The position numbers and the translations under genes were made by a program. A model generated the notes under the pieces. The model was not told the origin of the DNA, did not search any database, and saw nothing but the letters and a program-made list of their open reading frames with translations. A stretch of DNA of 64,000 bases, taken from assembly GCA_963750965.1 (NCBI GenBank), contig CAVVSK010000020.1, positions 90,889 to 154,888 on the forward strand, given 5' to 3'. The DNA is from CANKHA01 sp963750965. Its GTDB lineage: Bacteria; Pseudomonadota; Alphaproteobacteria; Rhizobiales; Xanthobacteraceae. Numbering within the stretch: position 1 is the first letter of the stretch; each line of letters starts with the position of its first letter. Of this stretch, positions 1-8,350 are shown piece after piece.

Positions 1-2
1 CT

Positions 3-623
3 TTCGCGAGCTGGGAGCAATTAGCCTCCGCGCGTGCCGATCCCAAGTCTGCCGGCGCCGGGGATGATGCCGCCGCGGTGGAAGGCATCATGCTAAAGCG
101 CCGCAACGCGCCTTACCTGCCCGGACGGCCGAAGGGCCAGTGGTGGAAATGGAAGCGCGATCCTTTCACCATCGACGCGGTGCTGATGTATGCCCAGCGC
201 GGCCATGGCAAACGCTCGTCGTATTATTCCGACTATACCTTCGGTGCCTGGACAACGGAGGACGGCGCGGACGTGTTGGTGCCGGTAGGCAAGGCCTATT
301 TCGGTTTCACCGACGAGGAACTGCTGCAAATCGACCGCTTCGTCCGGCGCAACACCATCGAGCGTTTCGGCCCGGTGCGCGAGGTGGTGCACGACCGCGA
401 CAAGGGCCTGGTGCTGGAAGTCGCCTTCGAGGGCTTGCAGCGATCAAGCCGCCACCGCTCAGGGGTTGCGATGCGCTTTCCCCGCATCAGCCGATTGCGC
501 TGGGACAAGCCGCCCGGTGAAGCCGACCGGTTGGAAATTTTGGAGAAGATGCTGGAAGGCATCGAAGCCGCGCAAACCGGATTGGCGCTGCCAAAACCCA
601 GACGTGGCGCACTTCAATCGTGA
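3..623 (+). CDS. ATP-dependent DNA ligase, C-terminal part (5' end outside window)
   Basis: The frame is open from the window edge to a TGA at 623, so the start lies upstream and 206 residues are visible. Nucleotidyltransferase motif IV (EGIMLK) and motif V (KWKRD) appear early, followed by the ligase OB-fold region with VLEVAFEGLQ and the closing MRFPRISRLRWDK segment typical of bacterial ATP-dependent ligases of about 500-600 residues. Such enzymes seal nicks in DNA repair through a lysyl-AMP intermediate; the adenylated lysine motif I is outside the window. A DUF6460 gene follows after 27 nt on the same strand. Family assignment is strong; the sub-type cannot be settled without the N-terminus. 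Confidence 0.88.
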   Translation, partial: FASWEQLASARADPKSAGAGDDAAAVEGIMLKRRNAPYLPGRPKGQWWKWKRDPFTIDAVLMYAQRGHGKRSSYYSDYTFGAWTTEDGADVLVPVGKAYFGFTDEELLQIDRFVRRNTIERFGPVREVVHDRDKGLVLEVAFEGLQRSSRHRSGVAMRFPRISRLRWDKPPGEADRLEILEKMLEGIEAAQTGLALPKPRRGALQS

Positions 624-650
624 TATAGAAATATCAGAGGGAGAGTCTCC

Positions 651-938
651 ATGACGAACGACCATGTCAGCCGTTTTCTGGGCGGCCCGCCGTTGGCGGT
701 GCTTGGCCGTCTTGTTCTGCTGTCGATCCTGGTCGGCGTCGTGATGCACGCGATCGGCTTCGATCCGTGGAACATCATTCAGAGCGTGCGTCGGCTATTC
801 CTGCATCTCTGGGACATGGGTTTCGACCTGGTGGTCTGGCTCTGGCGCTACTTCCTGCTTGGGGCCGCCATCGTCATCCCGATCTGGCTGATTGGTCGTC
901 TGGCCAGGGCGCCGCGCGAGCGGCCCCCGGCCGCCTAA
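651..938 (+). CDS. DUF6460 family small membrane protein
   Basis: 95 residues with two hydrophobic stretches (about residues 17-37 and 62-83), a glycine/proline-rich N-terminus and a basic tail, so most likely a two-span inner-membrane protein. The start has a strong Shine-Dalgarno (GAGGGAGAG) a few bases upstream. The sequence resembles the DUF6460 proteins that are common in Hyphomicrobiales; no function is known for them. It may be cotranscribed with the ligase upstream. Confidence 0.75.
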   Translation: MTNDHVSRFLGGPPLAVLGRLVLLSILVGVVMHAIGFDPWNIIQSVRRLFLHLWDMGFDLVVWLWRYFLLGAAIVIPIWLIGRLARAPRERPPAA

Positions 939-1028
939 CAGCAAACCCAAAAAGGGCTGGACGGCCTTCCTTTCGGGCTATAATTCCTATGCATCGGACA
1001 AAAGTCTCGAAACACGCGAGGCCGCGCC

Positions 1029-1658
1029 GTGCTGACCCACGCCCAAATCTGGAGCGCACTCGACCGGCTGGCCGCGCGTTCAGGCCTCTCCGCTTCGGCG
1101 CTCGCCAAGCGCGCCGGCCTCGATCCCACCACCTTCAACCGCTCAAAGCGCATCACACCGGATGGCCGCCCGCGTTGGCCGTCTACCGAGTCGGTCGCCA
1201 AGGCACTCACCGCCACCGGCACGACCATCGATAGCTTCGTAGGCCTGATCACAGACAATCACGGCTCGGCCACCCAGGCGGTGCCGTTGATCGGCCTTGC
1301 CGAAGCGGGCGCGGGCGGCTTTTTCGACGACGGCGGCTTTCCGGTCGGCAAGGGCTGGGACGAGATCGCTTTCCCGGCCGTCAACGATGAGCACGCCTTT
1401 GCGTTGGAAATTTCCGGCGACTCCATGATGCCCGCCTACCGCGATGGCGACGTGATCGTTGTCTCTCCCGGCGCGCCCATCCGCCGCGGTGACCGCGTGG
1501 TGGTCAAGACGAAGAAGGACGAGGTGATGGTGAAGGAGTTGAAACGGCGGACGTCAAAAAGCATCGAATTGCAATCGATCAATGCCGAGCATCCCGACCG
1601 AACCCTCGCCGTTGCCGACGTGATGTGGATCGCCCGAGTCGTCTGGGCGAGTCAGTAG
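1029..1658 (+). CDS. S24 peptidase-fold HTH transcriptional regulator (LexA/phage-repressor-like)
   Basis: 209 residues from a GTG start. Residues 5-60 form a helix-turn-helix of phage-repressor type (SASALAKRAGLDPTTFNRSK). Residues about 80-209 form an S24 peptidase fold: GDSMMPAY supplies the candidate nucleophile Ser122, and Lys159 in EVMVKEL is the expected general base of the Ser/Lys dyad. A Gly-Ala-rich stretch near residue 91-97 is where LexA-type proteins self-cleave, although a canonical cleavage site is not obvious. Proteins of this kind often sit outside prophages in alphaproteobacteria as single-gene regulators, and no phage genes are nearby. The Tat-signal gene 4 nt downstream may share its transcript. 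The DNA target is unknown. Confidence 0.85.
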   Translation: MLTHAQIWSALDRLAARSGLSASALAKRAGLDPTTFNRSKRITPDGRPRWPSTESVAKALTATGTTIDSFVGLITDNHGSATQAVPLIGLAEAGAGGFFDDGGFPVGKGWDEIAFPAVNDEHAFALEISGDSMMPAYRDGDVIVVSPGAPIRRGDRVVVKTKKDEVMVKELKRRTSKSIELQSINAEHPDRTLAVADVMWIARVVWASQ

Positions 1659-1662
1659 CTTT

Positions 1663-2196
1663 ATGTCCGGGCTATCTCAACCCTGCCTCTGTCAGCTTCA
1701 GCGCCGCCGCTTTCTGCAGTTGGCCGGCGGGGCCGGTCTCGCCGGAGCTTTTCCTATCTTGGCCGCTGCGGCGCCTATGCAGGTGGAACATGAGGTCCTG
1801 CTGCTGATCTGCAACGAGCCACGCGTCTGGCAATACGCCAACAATTATATGAAAGGCCGTCAGCTCGCGGGCAAATACCAGCCGGTCGAAGTGGAAGGCG
1901 CCGCTATTGGGCTGGTTGCGGAACAATATCAGGCGTCGCGTCAGGCTTTCTGGCAAACGCTGATGTCCGCCACGACCTGGCAGCAAACCCGCAAGGTGAT
2001 CGCGCTCAATCATCGCGGCTGCGCGGCGATGAAGATAGCCTATGGCCTTGCCAAGGCCAGCGACAAGCTGATCGAAACCGAGACCCACCGCTACGCGCTG
2101 CGGGAATTCCGTCATCGGATGGCGGAACGCAATGCTGACCTGGAGGTCGAGATCGGCCTGATCGAACCCGACGGCAAGGTCGCGATGTTCAAGTAG
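1663..2196 (+). CDS. Tat-exported protein of unknown function
   Basis: 177 residues. The N-terminus carries a twin-arginine signal (QRRRFLQLAGG followed by a hydrophobic Ala/Gly stretch and AAAA before residue 40), so a folded, possibly cofactor-bearing protein is exported to the periplasm. The mature part has no family I can name with confidence. A segment ALNHRGCAAMKIAYG recalls the His/Cys/Gly loop of beta-carbonic-anhydrase-like proteins, but the other zinc ligands are not clear. It starts 4 nt after the S24 regulator and its stop overlaps the 3' end of the convergent TauE/SafE gene by 8 bp. Confidence 0.7.
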   Translation: MSGLSQPCLCQLQRRRFLQLAGGAGLAGAFPILAAAAPMQVEHEVLLLICNEPRVWQYANNYMKGRQLAGKYQPVEVEGAAIGLVAEQYQASRQAFWQTLMSATTWQQTRKVIALNHRGCAAMKIAYGLAKASDKLIETETHRYALREFRHRMAERNADLEVEIGLIEPDGKVAMFK

Positions 2197-2938
2197 CGGC
2201 CCATTGGCTCCAGTAGAGCCAGCCGGCGCGCAGCAAATAGACTGTGCTGACCAGAAAGATCAGCTTGCGCGTCCACTGGCGAAAACTGTGGTCGGTCATG
2301 CGATTGACCACCAGCGGGGCCAGCATGGTGCCGGCGATGGCCAGCACCGCAGCAGGAACGAAGAACCATAACGGGATGGCGTCTTCGATTCCCGCCAAGG
2401 TGCCGAAATAAAAGATCCGCATCAGATTGCCCACGGTCTGGCAGAAGGACTTCGTCGCGATGGTGGTGTGCCGGCCGACCTCGCTCTTCTGGAAAAAAAT
2501 GTCCATGAACATGCCGCCGTTGCCGGCCATGAGCTGGATCGATGTCGTCGTCAGCCCCGTCAGAATCGGCACCCCGCGCCATTGGATGCTGGGGTGCCAA
2601 TGCCGCGGCAGCAGTTCCACCGCCCAGGGCATCAAACCGAGCAGCAGATAGACCATCGCCTTGCTCGGCAGAAACGCGATGTAGCGGAGAACGATCAGGG
2701 CCACGAACGCGCCGAGCGTGTACTGAAACCAGATCGGCCAATTGATGTGCTTCCACCAGGTCGCGACACGCCAGACGTTGCCCGCCGTCGACAGGATCGA
2801 GAACAGGATCATTCCGGTGGAGACGTCGAAGAAAACCAACAGCACGCCGAGCAGGATCATGCCGCCGGCCATGTTGAAGACGCCGGAGATAAAAGAAGAA
2901 AGGAAGATGGCCGCGCCGACGACTCCGAGGGAGAACAT
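2189..2938 (-). CDS. TauE/SafE family sulfite/organosulfonate exporter-type membrane protein
   Basis: 249 residues, almost wholly hydrophobic, with seven to eight predicted membrane spans and the early glycine-rich FISGVFNMAGGMILLG segment typical of the TauE/SafE (DUF81) family. Characterised members export sulfite, sulfoacetate or similar anions, but the substrate of this one cannot be inferred. It begins 14 nt after the stop of the class I lysyl-tRNA synthetase on the same strand, suggesting cotranscription. An overlapping 287-residue frame on the same strand is out of phase and not membrane-like, so it was discarded. Confidence 0.85.
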   Translation of the reverse strand: MFSLGVVGAAIFLSSFISGVFNMAGGMILLGVLLVFFDVSTGMILFSILSTAGNVWRVATWWKHINWPIWFQYTLGAFVALIVLRYIAFLPSKAMVYLLLGLMPWAVELLPRHWHPSIQWRGVPILTGLTTTSIQLMAGNGGMFMDIFFQKSEVGRHTTIATKSFCQTVGNLMRIFYFGTLAGIEDAIPLWFFVPAAVLAIAGTMLAPLVVNRMTDHSFRQWTRKLIFLVSTVYLLRAGWLYWSQWAAT

Positions 2939-2952
2939 CTACCGGCGGCCCC

Positions 2953-4584
2953 TCACGCCGACCTCGCCAGCGCACCGTCGATCATGTCGATCGTGTTTTT
3001 CAGCCCATAGACGGCAACAAAAGAGCCGAAGCGCGGACCTTTCTCCTGCCCGAGCAGCACCTGATAGAGCATGTTGAACCAGTCAAGCGACACGCCCGGT
3101 TTGCCGTCCTTGGCCTTCTTGTTGTGATCGAGGAAGGGTTCCCGCCGGCCGATCTCATAGACTACGTCTTGAATTTGCTCGGCGGTTGCTTCCGCCGGCA
3201 GCTGCGCCAGCGCGTCGCGCAGATCGATGAGCGCCGCGCGCTCGGTTTCCGTCGGCTCGCGAAATCTTTTCGCCGGCAGCACGAAATCGCGGAAATAATG
3301 GATTGCGTAGCCGACCAGCGCATCGAGCTTGGGATGCGTCTTCGGCGTCACTCCGGGCCGATAGCGGCCGATAAAACCCCACAAGGTTTCGGCATTCTCG
3401 GCATTGGAAGACGACACCAGCGTGAGCAGCATCTGGAAGGTGATCGGCATATCCGGCTTCGGCGGCGTGCCGGCGTGGATATGCCATACCGGATTGGAAA
3501 GCTGCTGCTTCGCCTCCTGCCGTGCGAAGGCGTCGAGATGCTGCTGATATTCGTCCACTGTGCGCGGGATCACGTCGAAGTAAAGCCGCTTCGCGGCCTT
3601 CGGCTCCCGATACATGAACAGCGAGAGCGATTCCGGCGAGGCATAGCGCAGCCATTCGTCGATGGTGAGACCATTGCCCTTGGATTTGGAAATCTTCTGC
3701 CCCTTCTCGTCCAGGAACAGCTCGTAATTGAATCCCTCCGGCGGCATGCCGTCGAGCGCCTTGCAGATTTGGCCCGAAAGTTTCACTGAATCGATCAGGT
3801 CCTTGCCCGCCATCTCGTAATCGACACCGAGAGCGATCCAGCGCATGGCCCAATCCGGCTTCCATTGCAGCTTGCAGCGCCCGCCAGTGACCGGCGTAGT
3901 CACGGGCTGCTTGGTATCGGGATCTTCATAGGAAATGGTGCCGCCCTTGGCGTCATGCGCGATGACAGGGACCTGCAGCACAACACCTGTCTTCACATCG
4001 ATCGGCAGGAAAGGCGAATAGGTCTGCGCCCGCTCCTCGCGCAGCGACGGCAGCATGATTGCCATCACTTTGTCGAAGCGCTCCAGCACCTTCAGCAACG
4101 CCTCGTCGAAACGGCCCGAGGCATAGCATTGCGTCGAGGACATGAATTCGTATTCGAAGCCGAAGTGATCGAGGAAAGCGCGCAGCCGCGCGTTGTTGTG
4201 CTCGCCGAAGCTCGGATGTGTGCCGAAGGGATCAGGCACCTGCGTCAGCGGCTTGCCGAGATGCTTCGCCAACAGCTGCTGGTTCGGCACATTGTCCGGC
4301 ACCTTGCGCAGTCCGTCCATGTCGTCGGAAAAGGCGATCAGCCGCGTCTTGACCTTGTCATCGGTGAGCACGCGGAAGGCATGGCGCACCATGGTGGTGC
4401 GGGCGACTTCGCCGAAGGTGCCAATATGCGGCAGACCCGAGGGGCCATAGCCGGTCTCGAAAATCACTTCGTCTTTCGGCTTACGCTTGAGCCGCGCAAT
4501 GATCTTCTTCGCTTCCTCAAACGGCCAGGCCGTGGAAGTTTCGGCAATCTCGCGCAGGCTTAGCCTCGTTACTGTTTCATTCAT
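2953..4584 (-). CDS. lysS: Lysyl-tRNA synthetase, class I
   Basis: 543 residues from the ATG at 4584; the open frame extends 22 codons upstream into the neighbouring gene, so the internal ATG is preferred. It is the archaeal-type class I enzyme that most alphaproteobacteria use in place of the class II LysRS. The HIGH-like motif is SGLPHIGTF (PHIG at 52-55) and the KMSKS-like motif is KISKS at 297-301; the C-terminal alpha-helical cage follows. It charges tRNA-Lys in the cytoplasm. The start lies 5 nt after the stop of the solute-binding-protein gene, and the TauE/SafE gene follows after 14 nt, which makes a three-gene transcription unit. Confidence 0.95.
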   Translation of the reverse strand: MNETVTRLSLREIAETSTAWPFEEAKKIIARLKRKPKDEVIFETGYGPSGLPHIGTFGEVARTTMVRHAFRVLTDDKVKTRLIAFSDDMDGLRKVPDNVPNQQLLAKHLGKPLTQVPDPFGTHPSFGEHNNARLRAFLDHFGFEYEFMSSTQCYASGRFDEALLKVLERFDKVMAIMLPSLREERAQTYSPFLPIDVKTGVVLQVPVIAHDAKGGTISYEDPDTKQPVTTPVTGGRCKLQWKPDWAMRWIALGVDYEMAGKDLIDSVKLSGQICKALDGMPPEGFNYELFLDEKGQKISKSKGNGLTIDEWLRYASPESLSLFMYREPKAAKRLYFDVIPRTVDEYQQHLDAFARQEAKQQLSNPVWHIHAGTPPKPDMPITFQMLLTLVSSSNAENAETLWGFIGRYRPGVTPKTHPKLDALVGYAIHYFRDFVLPAKRFREPTETERAALIDLRDALAQLPAEATAEQIQDVVYEIGRREPFLDHNKKAKDGKPGVSLDWFNMLYQVLLGQEKGPRFGSFVAVYGLKNTIDMIDGALARSA

Positions 4585-4589
4585 GCTCG

Positions 4590-5501
4590 TCAGTAAGGGC
4601 TGATCGGAAAATAACGCAGCCAGAGATCGGTGAACTTGCCCTGCTCCCACAGCCGGAAAAGCGCCCAGTTCAGCGCCTGGCGCACGAGGTCGTTGCCGCG
4701 GCGCACGGCGATGCCGATGCCTTCGCCGAAATAACGGCTCTCCATGAAAGGGCCACCGCGAAAGACGCAGCAGTTGGCGGATTCCGTGCCGTTCAGCCAG
4801 AAAGCAAGCGAAATGCCGTCGCCGAAGAGAAGGTCGGCTTCGCCCCGCCGCAAGGCGTCGCGCGCGGCTTCCGCCGTGTGATAGGGCTTCACCTCGACTT
4901 CCGTAAACAGCGCGCGCAGATAAGCTTCATGCGAGGTCCCAGCGACCACTGCGACCCTGCGACCCTCGAGCTTTTCCGGCCACACTTCGTCGATCGGCGT
5001 CTCCCGCTTCGCCACGAAGCGCGCGGGCGTGCGGTAATAAGGGTCGCTGAAATCGACGCGCTTGCGTGTTTCTGGCGTGGCCGCGATGGAGGCGATCACC
5101 GCGTCGCCCTGATTGAGCGCGACAGCATCCAGCAGCGTGTCGAAACGGCGCATCTGGATCGTGCACTGAACCTTGATCTCCTCGCAAATCAGGCGTGCGA
5201 GATCGACGTTGAAGCCGGCCGGGTTGCCGTCCGCCCCAGCATAATTGAAAGGCGGATAGTCGATTTCGGTCACGAAACGGATGCCGCTCAGCCGCGACAG
5301 GTCCGGCCGCTCGGGCCGCCGCTTCGCATCCCAGAAGCCGGGGATCGCAACGTCAATTCCAGGGTTGGCCTGGGCGGCGGCACGGTTGGCTTGCGCGTCC
5401 ACCAGCGACAGGCCGCAGGCCAACAACCCGGCCATCAACGCGCCAAGGCCGCAGCCGCGCCGGCAAGCGCGAGGGATTACGGCGGTCAGGGAAAAATGCA
5501 T
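4590..5501 (-). CDS. Family 3 (amino-acid type) periplasmic solute-binding protein
   Basis: 303 residues: a hydrophobic export signal (about residues 17-37), then two alpha/beta lobes of the bacterial extracellular solute-binding family 3. Recognisable segments are GIRFVTEIDYPPFNY at the start of lobe 1, GFNVDLARLICEEI, the RFDTLLDAV loop and VAVVAGTSHEAYL. Proteins of this family deliver polar amino acids to ABC permeases or act as sensor subunits. No permease or ATPase gene is adjacent, and the gene is instead 5 nt upstream of lysS, so the binding protein is orphaned here. The ligand is not predictable. Confidence 0.85.
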   Translation of the reverse strand: MHFSLTAVIPRACRRGCGLGALMAGLLACGLSLVDAQANRAAAQANPGIDVAIPGFWDAKRRPERPDLSRLSGIRFVTEIDYPPFNYAGADGNPAGFNVDLARLICEEIKVQCTIQMRRFDTLLDAVALNQGDAVIASIAATPETRKRVDFSDPYYRTPARFVAKRETPIDEVWPEKLEGRRVAVVAGTSHEAYLRALFTEVEVKPYHTAEAARDALRRGEADLLFGDGISLAFWLNGTESANCCVFRGGPFMESRYFGEGIGIAVRRGNDLVRQALNWALFRLWEQGKFTDLWLRYFPISPY

Positions 5502-5592
5502 GCGGCTTCGCCCGGCTGTATCGCCGCCCGCTTATAGACGAATTGCCGAGGGGTTCCAGTGGGTTTGGCGGCTCGCGCGGCTAGCGGCGCGT

Positions 5593-6189
5593 TTAGAAAT
5601 AGCGGCGCAAATCCGCTGCCGAATCTTCCGGCCGCCGCTTGAGATTGAACGGCGCGATAAAGCGGCCGTTCTTGTCCATGAGATAAACCAGCGCGGTGTG
5701 ATCCATGGTGTAGCTGCCGTCCGGGTTCGGCACTTTTTTGGTATAGGCGCGATAGGCTTTGATCACGCCATCCACCGCGGTTTCGTCACCGGTCAATCCA
5801 AGCAGGTGCGGATCGAAGCTCGACAGATAACTCTTCATCGCCTCGGGCGTGTCGCGCTCCGGATCTACCGTGATGAACAGCGCCGCGGCGCGATCGGCAT
5901 CGGGCCCGAGCTTGCGGAAGACTTCGGAAATATCGAAGAGCGTGGTGGGGCAGACGTCGGGACAATGGGTGAAGCCGAAGAAGACGAGGAAGGGTTTTCC
6001 CATCATGTCCTGCTCGGTCACCGTGCGGCCGTTTTGATCGATGAGCTTGAACGGTCCGCCGACCGCGGAAGCCTGCGGCAGCGGCACGCTGCCGCGTTGG
6101 GCGACCAGCAGTACCACGCTCAGGCAGAGCACGAGGCCGGCGACGAAAGCCGCGATGATGAGAATGAGACGCGATGTCTGCGCCGTCAT
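5593..6189 (-). CDS. SCO1/SenC family copper chaperone
   Basis: 198 residues with an N-terminal membrane anchor (about 8-30) and a thioredoxin-like periplasmic domain. The copper ligands of the family are all present: CPDVC (Cys76-x3-Cys80) and His164 in YTMDHTALVY. SCO proteins insert copper into the CuA centre of cytochrome c oxidase or keep its cysteines reduced. A tiny membrane-protein gene lies immediately upstream in the same orientation and may be cotranscribed. Cytochrome oxidase genes are not in the window. Confidence 0.92.
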   Translation of the reverse strand: MTAQTSRLILIIAAFVAGLVLCLSVVLLVAQRGSVPLPQASAVGGPFKLIDQNGRTVTEQDMMGKPFLVFFGFTHCPDVCPTTLFDISEVFRKLGPDADRAAALFITVDPERDTPEAMKSYLSSFDPHLLGLTGDETAVDGVIKAYRAYTKKVPNPDGSYTMDHTALVYLMDKNGRFIAPFNLKRRPEDSAADLRRYF

Positions 6190-6214
6190 CGATCAGGTCC
6201 CATTGTCCGGATAG

Positions 6215-6376
6215 CTAGAAGCAGTAGGCCAAGCCGGCTGCGATCATTTCATAGAACACAGCGGTGCCGTGGTAGGCCCAAAGCGTCGCGGCGCTGCCAA
6301 GCAGGACGGCAAAAGCAGCCGAGACTACAAGGACAGGTGACAAGCGCCCTGAAGAAGCGAGCGCGGTATTCGGCAA
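6215..6376 (-). CDS. Small single-span membrane protein upstream of SCO gene (53 aa)
   Basis: A 53-codon frame starting at TTG (6374-6376), preceded by an almost perfect Shine-Dalgarno AGGAGG five bases upstream. It encodes a short polar head, one hydrophobic helix (VLVVSAAFAVLLGSAATLWA) and a tail ending GLAYCF. The ribosome-binding site, the clean hydrophobic helix and its place 25 nt ahead of the SCO gene argue for a real gene. Short open frames of this type next to SCO genes are familiar to me from Hyphomicrobiales, but I cannot name a function. A link to oxidase assembly is only an inference from position. Confidence 0.6.
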   Translation of the reverse strand: MPNTALASSGRLSPVLVVSAAFAVLLGSAATLWAYHGTAVFYEMIAAGLAYCF

Positions 6377-6472
6377 GGCGCCCTCCTACGGCTCCTGTAT
6401 TCAGCGCGAAAAGCGCTGAACCCTCGCCTGTGGTTTCCGCTCGGAAGTGGAAATTCGAGGCCGGGATGGCCC

Positions 6473-7000
6473 TTACATAGGCTTTCGCGTCGCCGCGAAC
6501 AATGTGCCGTCGGCGCTGCGGGTCCGGTCCGCATTGCTGCGGCCATTACCGGCATAACGCGTGGTGGAAGGACAGGTCTCGTACATCGAGGCGAGCTCCT
6601 TGCCGCGCAGGTAGATCATCTGCGGCTTGAGACCGCCCTTGCGCTTGATCCAGTTGCGGATCTGCGTTGGGTAGATTTCCCACAGGAGCCGCGTACCTTC
6701 CTCGCTGTAGACCGACCGGCCGCCGGGGGCCAGATTCCAGGCGGCATGGAAGCCGAGATTGGCGCGCGGGGTCACGCAGATGCGGTCCTTCGGCACGGTG
6801 CCAAGCACCAGCGTACAGGCGGAGAGACAGGTCCCGTCGATAATGACCTGCGAACCGGAATCGCGGACCATGGCGAATTGCTGGAGATAGGGGCCGATCT
6901 GGCCGCCGCGATCCTCGGCGATGCGGAATTGGGCAGAAGCGGACGACACGCCGCCCAGCGTGACAACAGTCAGAATAAAAGCCGCAAGACGCCCCCGCAT
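6473..7000 (-). CDS. Exported ClpP/crotonase-like periplasmic protein (COG3904-like)
   Basis: About 175 residues from the ATG at 7000, which has AGGGGAG upstream; the GTG at 7009 is in frame but sits directly against that site. A Sec signal ends at ASA/Q near residue 23. The mature part carries DGTCLSACTLVLG followed by RANLGFHAAW. This Ser-Ala-Cys plus Gly-Phe-His pattern is typical of the predicted periplasmic ClpP-fold proteins grouped as COG3904. A serine-protease-like role is possible but undemonstrated. The gene stands alone between the SCO cluster and pirin. Confidence 0.7.
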   Translation of the reverse strand: MRGRLAAFILTVVTLGGVSSASAQFRIAEDRGGQIGPYLQQFAMVRDSGSQVIIDGTCLSACTLVLGTVPKDRICVTPRANLGFHAAWNLAPGGRSVYSEEGTRLLWEIYPTQIRNWIKRKGGLKPQMIYLRGKELASMYETCPSTTRYAGNGRSNADRTRSADGTLFAATRKPM

Positions 7001-7208
7001 TGCCCCCACTCCCCTTTGTCTGGGCCCTTATGGGCCGCTTGATTCTTTTTAGCCGGTTTGGCCGTCGCGGCCTATGGCTGCCTGGGCACAATCCCAGATT
7101 TAATTGGTGTCCGCCGGAACTTTTCGCCGTGAACCTTAATCGCGATGCTTAATCAGGTTAGAGCCAGCCTTTGTGGCGCGGAAATGGCCTTCGCGGATCT
7201 CTTTTGGG

Positions 7209-7242
7209 AAAAAAGCCGGCGCGCGATCATGGTGCGCCAGCT
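7209..7242 (-). terminator. Intrinsic terminator downstream of pirin gene
   Basis: Read on the minus strand, AGCTGGCGC pairs with GCGCCGGCT (positions 7242-7234 with 7222-7214, one G-T pair) around an 11-nt loop and is followed by a run of T (7213-7209). It lies just past the pirin stop codon and would end that transcript. Confidence 0.7.
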
Positions 7243-7250
7243 TTACCCGT

Positions 7251-8153
7251 TCACTTGATGAAGGTCCCATTGCGGAGTTCCGCCACCGCTTGCTGCAGCT
7301 CCGACTGGGTATTCATCACAATAGGCCCATACCAGGCGACCGGCTCCTCGATCGGCTTGCCGGAGACCAGCAGGAAGCGAATCCCTTCCTCGCCCGCCTG
7401 CACCGTCACCTCGTCTCCGCTATCGAACAAAATCAGCGAACGGTTGCCGGTCCGCTCGCGGACGAGGATATCGCCGCCATCGGTGCTCTTTTCTGTCAGC
7501 ACACCGACTGGCTGCGACGCCGCACCGAAGGTGCCGGACCCTTCGAATACGTAAGCGAATCCGTGACGCCCGATCTCCACTGGCAATGTCTTTCGCTTGC
7601 CGGCAGGGACGAAGACATCGAGGTATCGCGGATCAGCGGCAACACCCTCGACCGGTCCCCGTTTGCCCCAGAAATCGCCGCAAACGACACGCACCCGCGT
7701 GCCGTCGTCATCCACGACCTCGGGAATCGTGGCGGCGGGAATATCCTGGTAGCGTGGTGCCGTCATCTTCAGCGAGGACGGCAGGTTCGCCCAGAGCTGA
7801 AAGCCATGCATGCGGCCCTTGCTGTCGCCCTTCGGCATTTCCTGATGCATGATTCCGCTGCCGGCGGTCATCCACTGCACATCCCCGGCGCCCAGCGTGC
7901 CGCGATTGCCAAGACTGTCGCCATGATTCACCGAACCCGCCAGCACATAAGTGATCGTCTCGATCCCGCGATGCGGGTGCCAGGGAAACCCGGCCGAATA
8001 ATCCTCTGGCCGATCGTTGCGGAAATCGTCGAACAGCAGGAAAGGATCGAATGCGCTGGTCTCTCCAAATCCGAAGGCGCGGCGCAGCTTTACCCCGGCA
8101 CCTTCAATGGCTGGTTTGGACTGGCTGATGCTTTTGACCGGCCGAATGGACAT
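7251..8153 (-). CDS. Pirin family protein
   Basis: About 300 residues from the ATG at 8153, which has AGAGGTG six bases upstream; an in-frame ATG 33 nt further up lacks such a site. The N-terminal cupin has the pirin metal-binding signature: FPWHPHRGIETITYVL supplies two histidines and IMHQEMP supplies a further histidine and a glutamate. The C-terminal cupin is also present. Bacterial pirins are iron-binding cytoplasmic proteins, and some oxidise quercetin-like flavonoids. The gene is monocistronic and is followed by its own terminator. The physiological role here is unknown. Confidence 0.9.
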   Translation of the reverse strand: MSIRPVKSISQSKPAIEGAGVKLRRAFGFGETSAFDPFLLFDDFRNDRPEDYSAGFPWHPHRGIETITYVLAGSVNHGDSLGNRGTLGAGDVQWMTAGSGIMHQEMPKGDSKGRMHGFQLWANLPSSLKMTAPRYQDIPAATIPEVVDDDGTRVRVVCGDFWGKRGPVEGVAADPRYLDVFVPAGKRKTLPVEIGRHGFAYVFEGSGTFGAASQPVGVLTEKSTDGGDILVRERTGNRSLILFDSGDEVTVQAGEEGIRFLLVSGKPIEEPVAWYGPIVMNTQSELQQAVAELRNGTFIK

Positions 8154-8350
8154 GGCAGCACCTCTCGCGATGAGCGCCTGCGCCACCGGGCTCGAATGCC
8201 CGTGCAGCAGCGCCGGTTATGATCTGATACTAGGGATAGATAGAAGACTCGCCCAAATCGGCAAGAAGGCACACCGGTGATACTGGGCCCCTGAGCAAGC
8301 CACTCCGTTTCTCTATATTATCCGGCGACCCAACAGTTCCGGGGTAAGCC

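Noticed and set aside
1029..1658. The S24 regulator as a sign of a prophage
   Set aside because: No integrase, excisionase or phage structural gene lies near, and genes on both sides are ordinary chromosomal ones.
5281..6480. A 399-codon plus-strand frame opposite the SCO gene
   Set aside because: It is an antisense shadow of the SCO and solute-binding-protein genes and has no plausible ribosome-binding site or domain.
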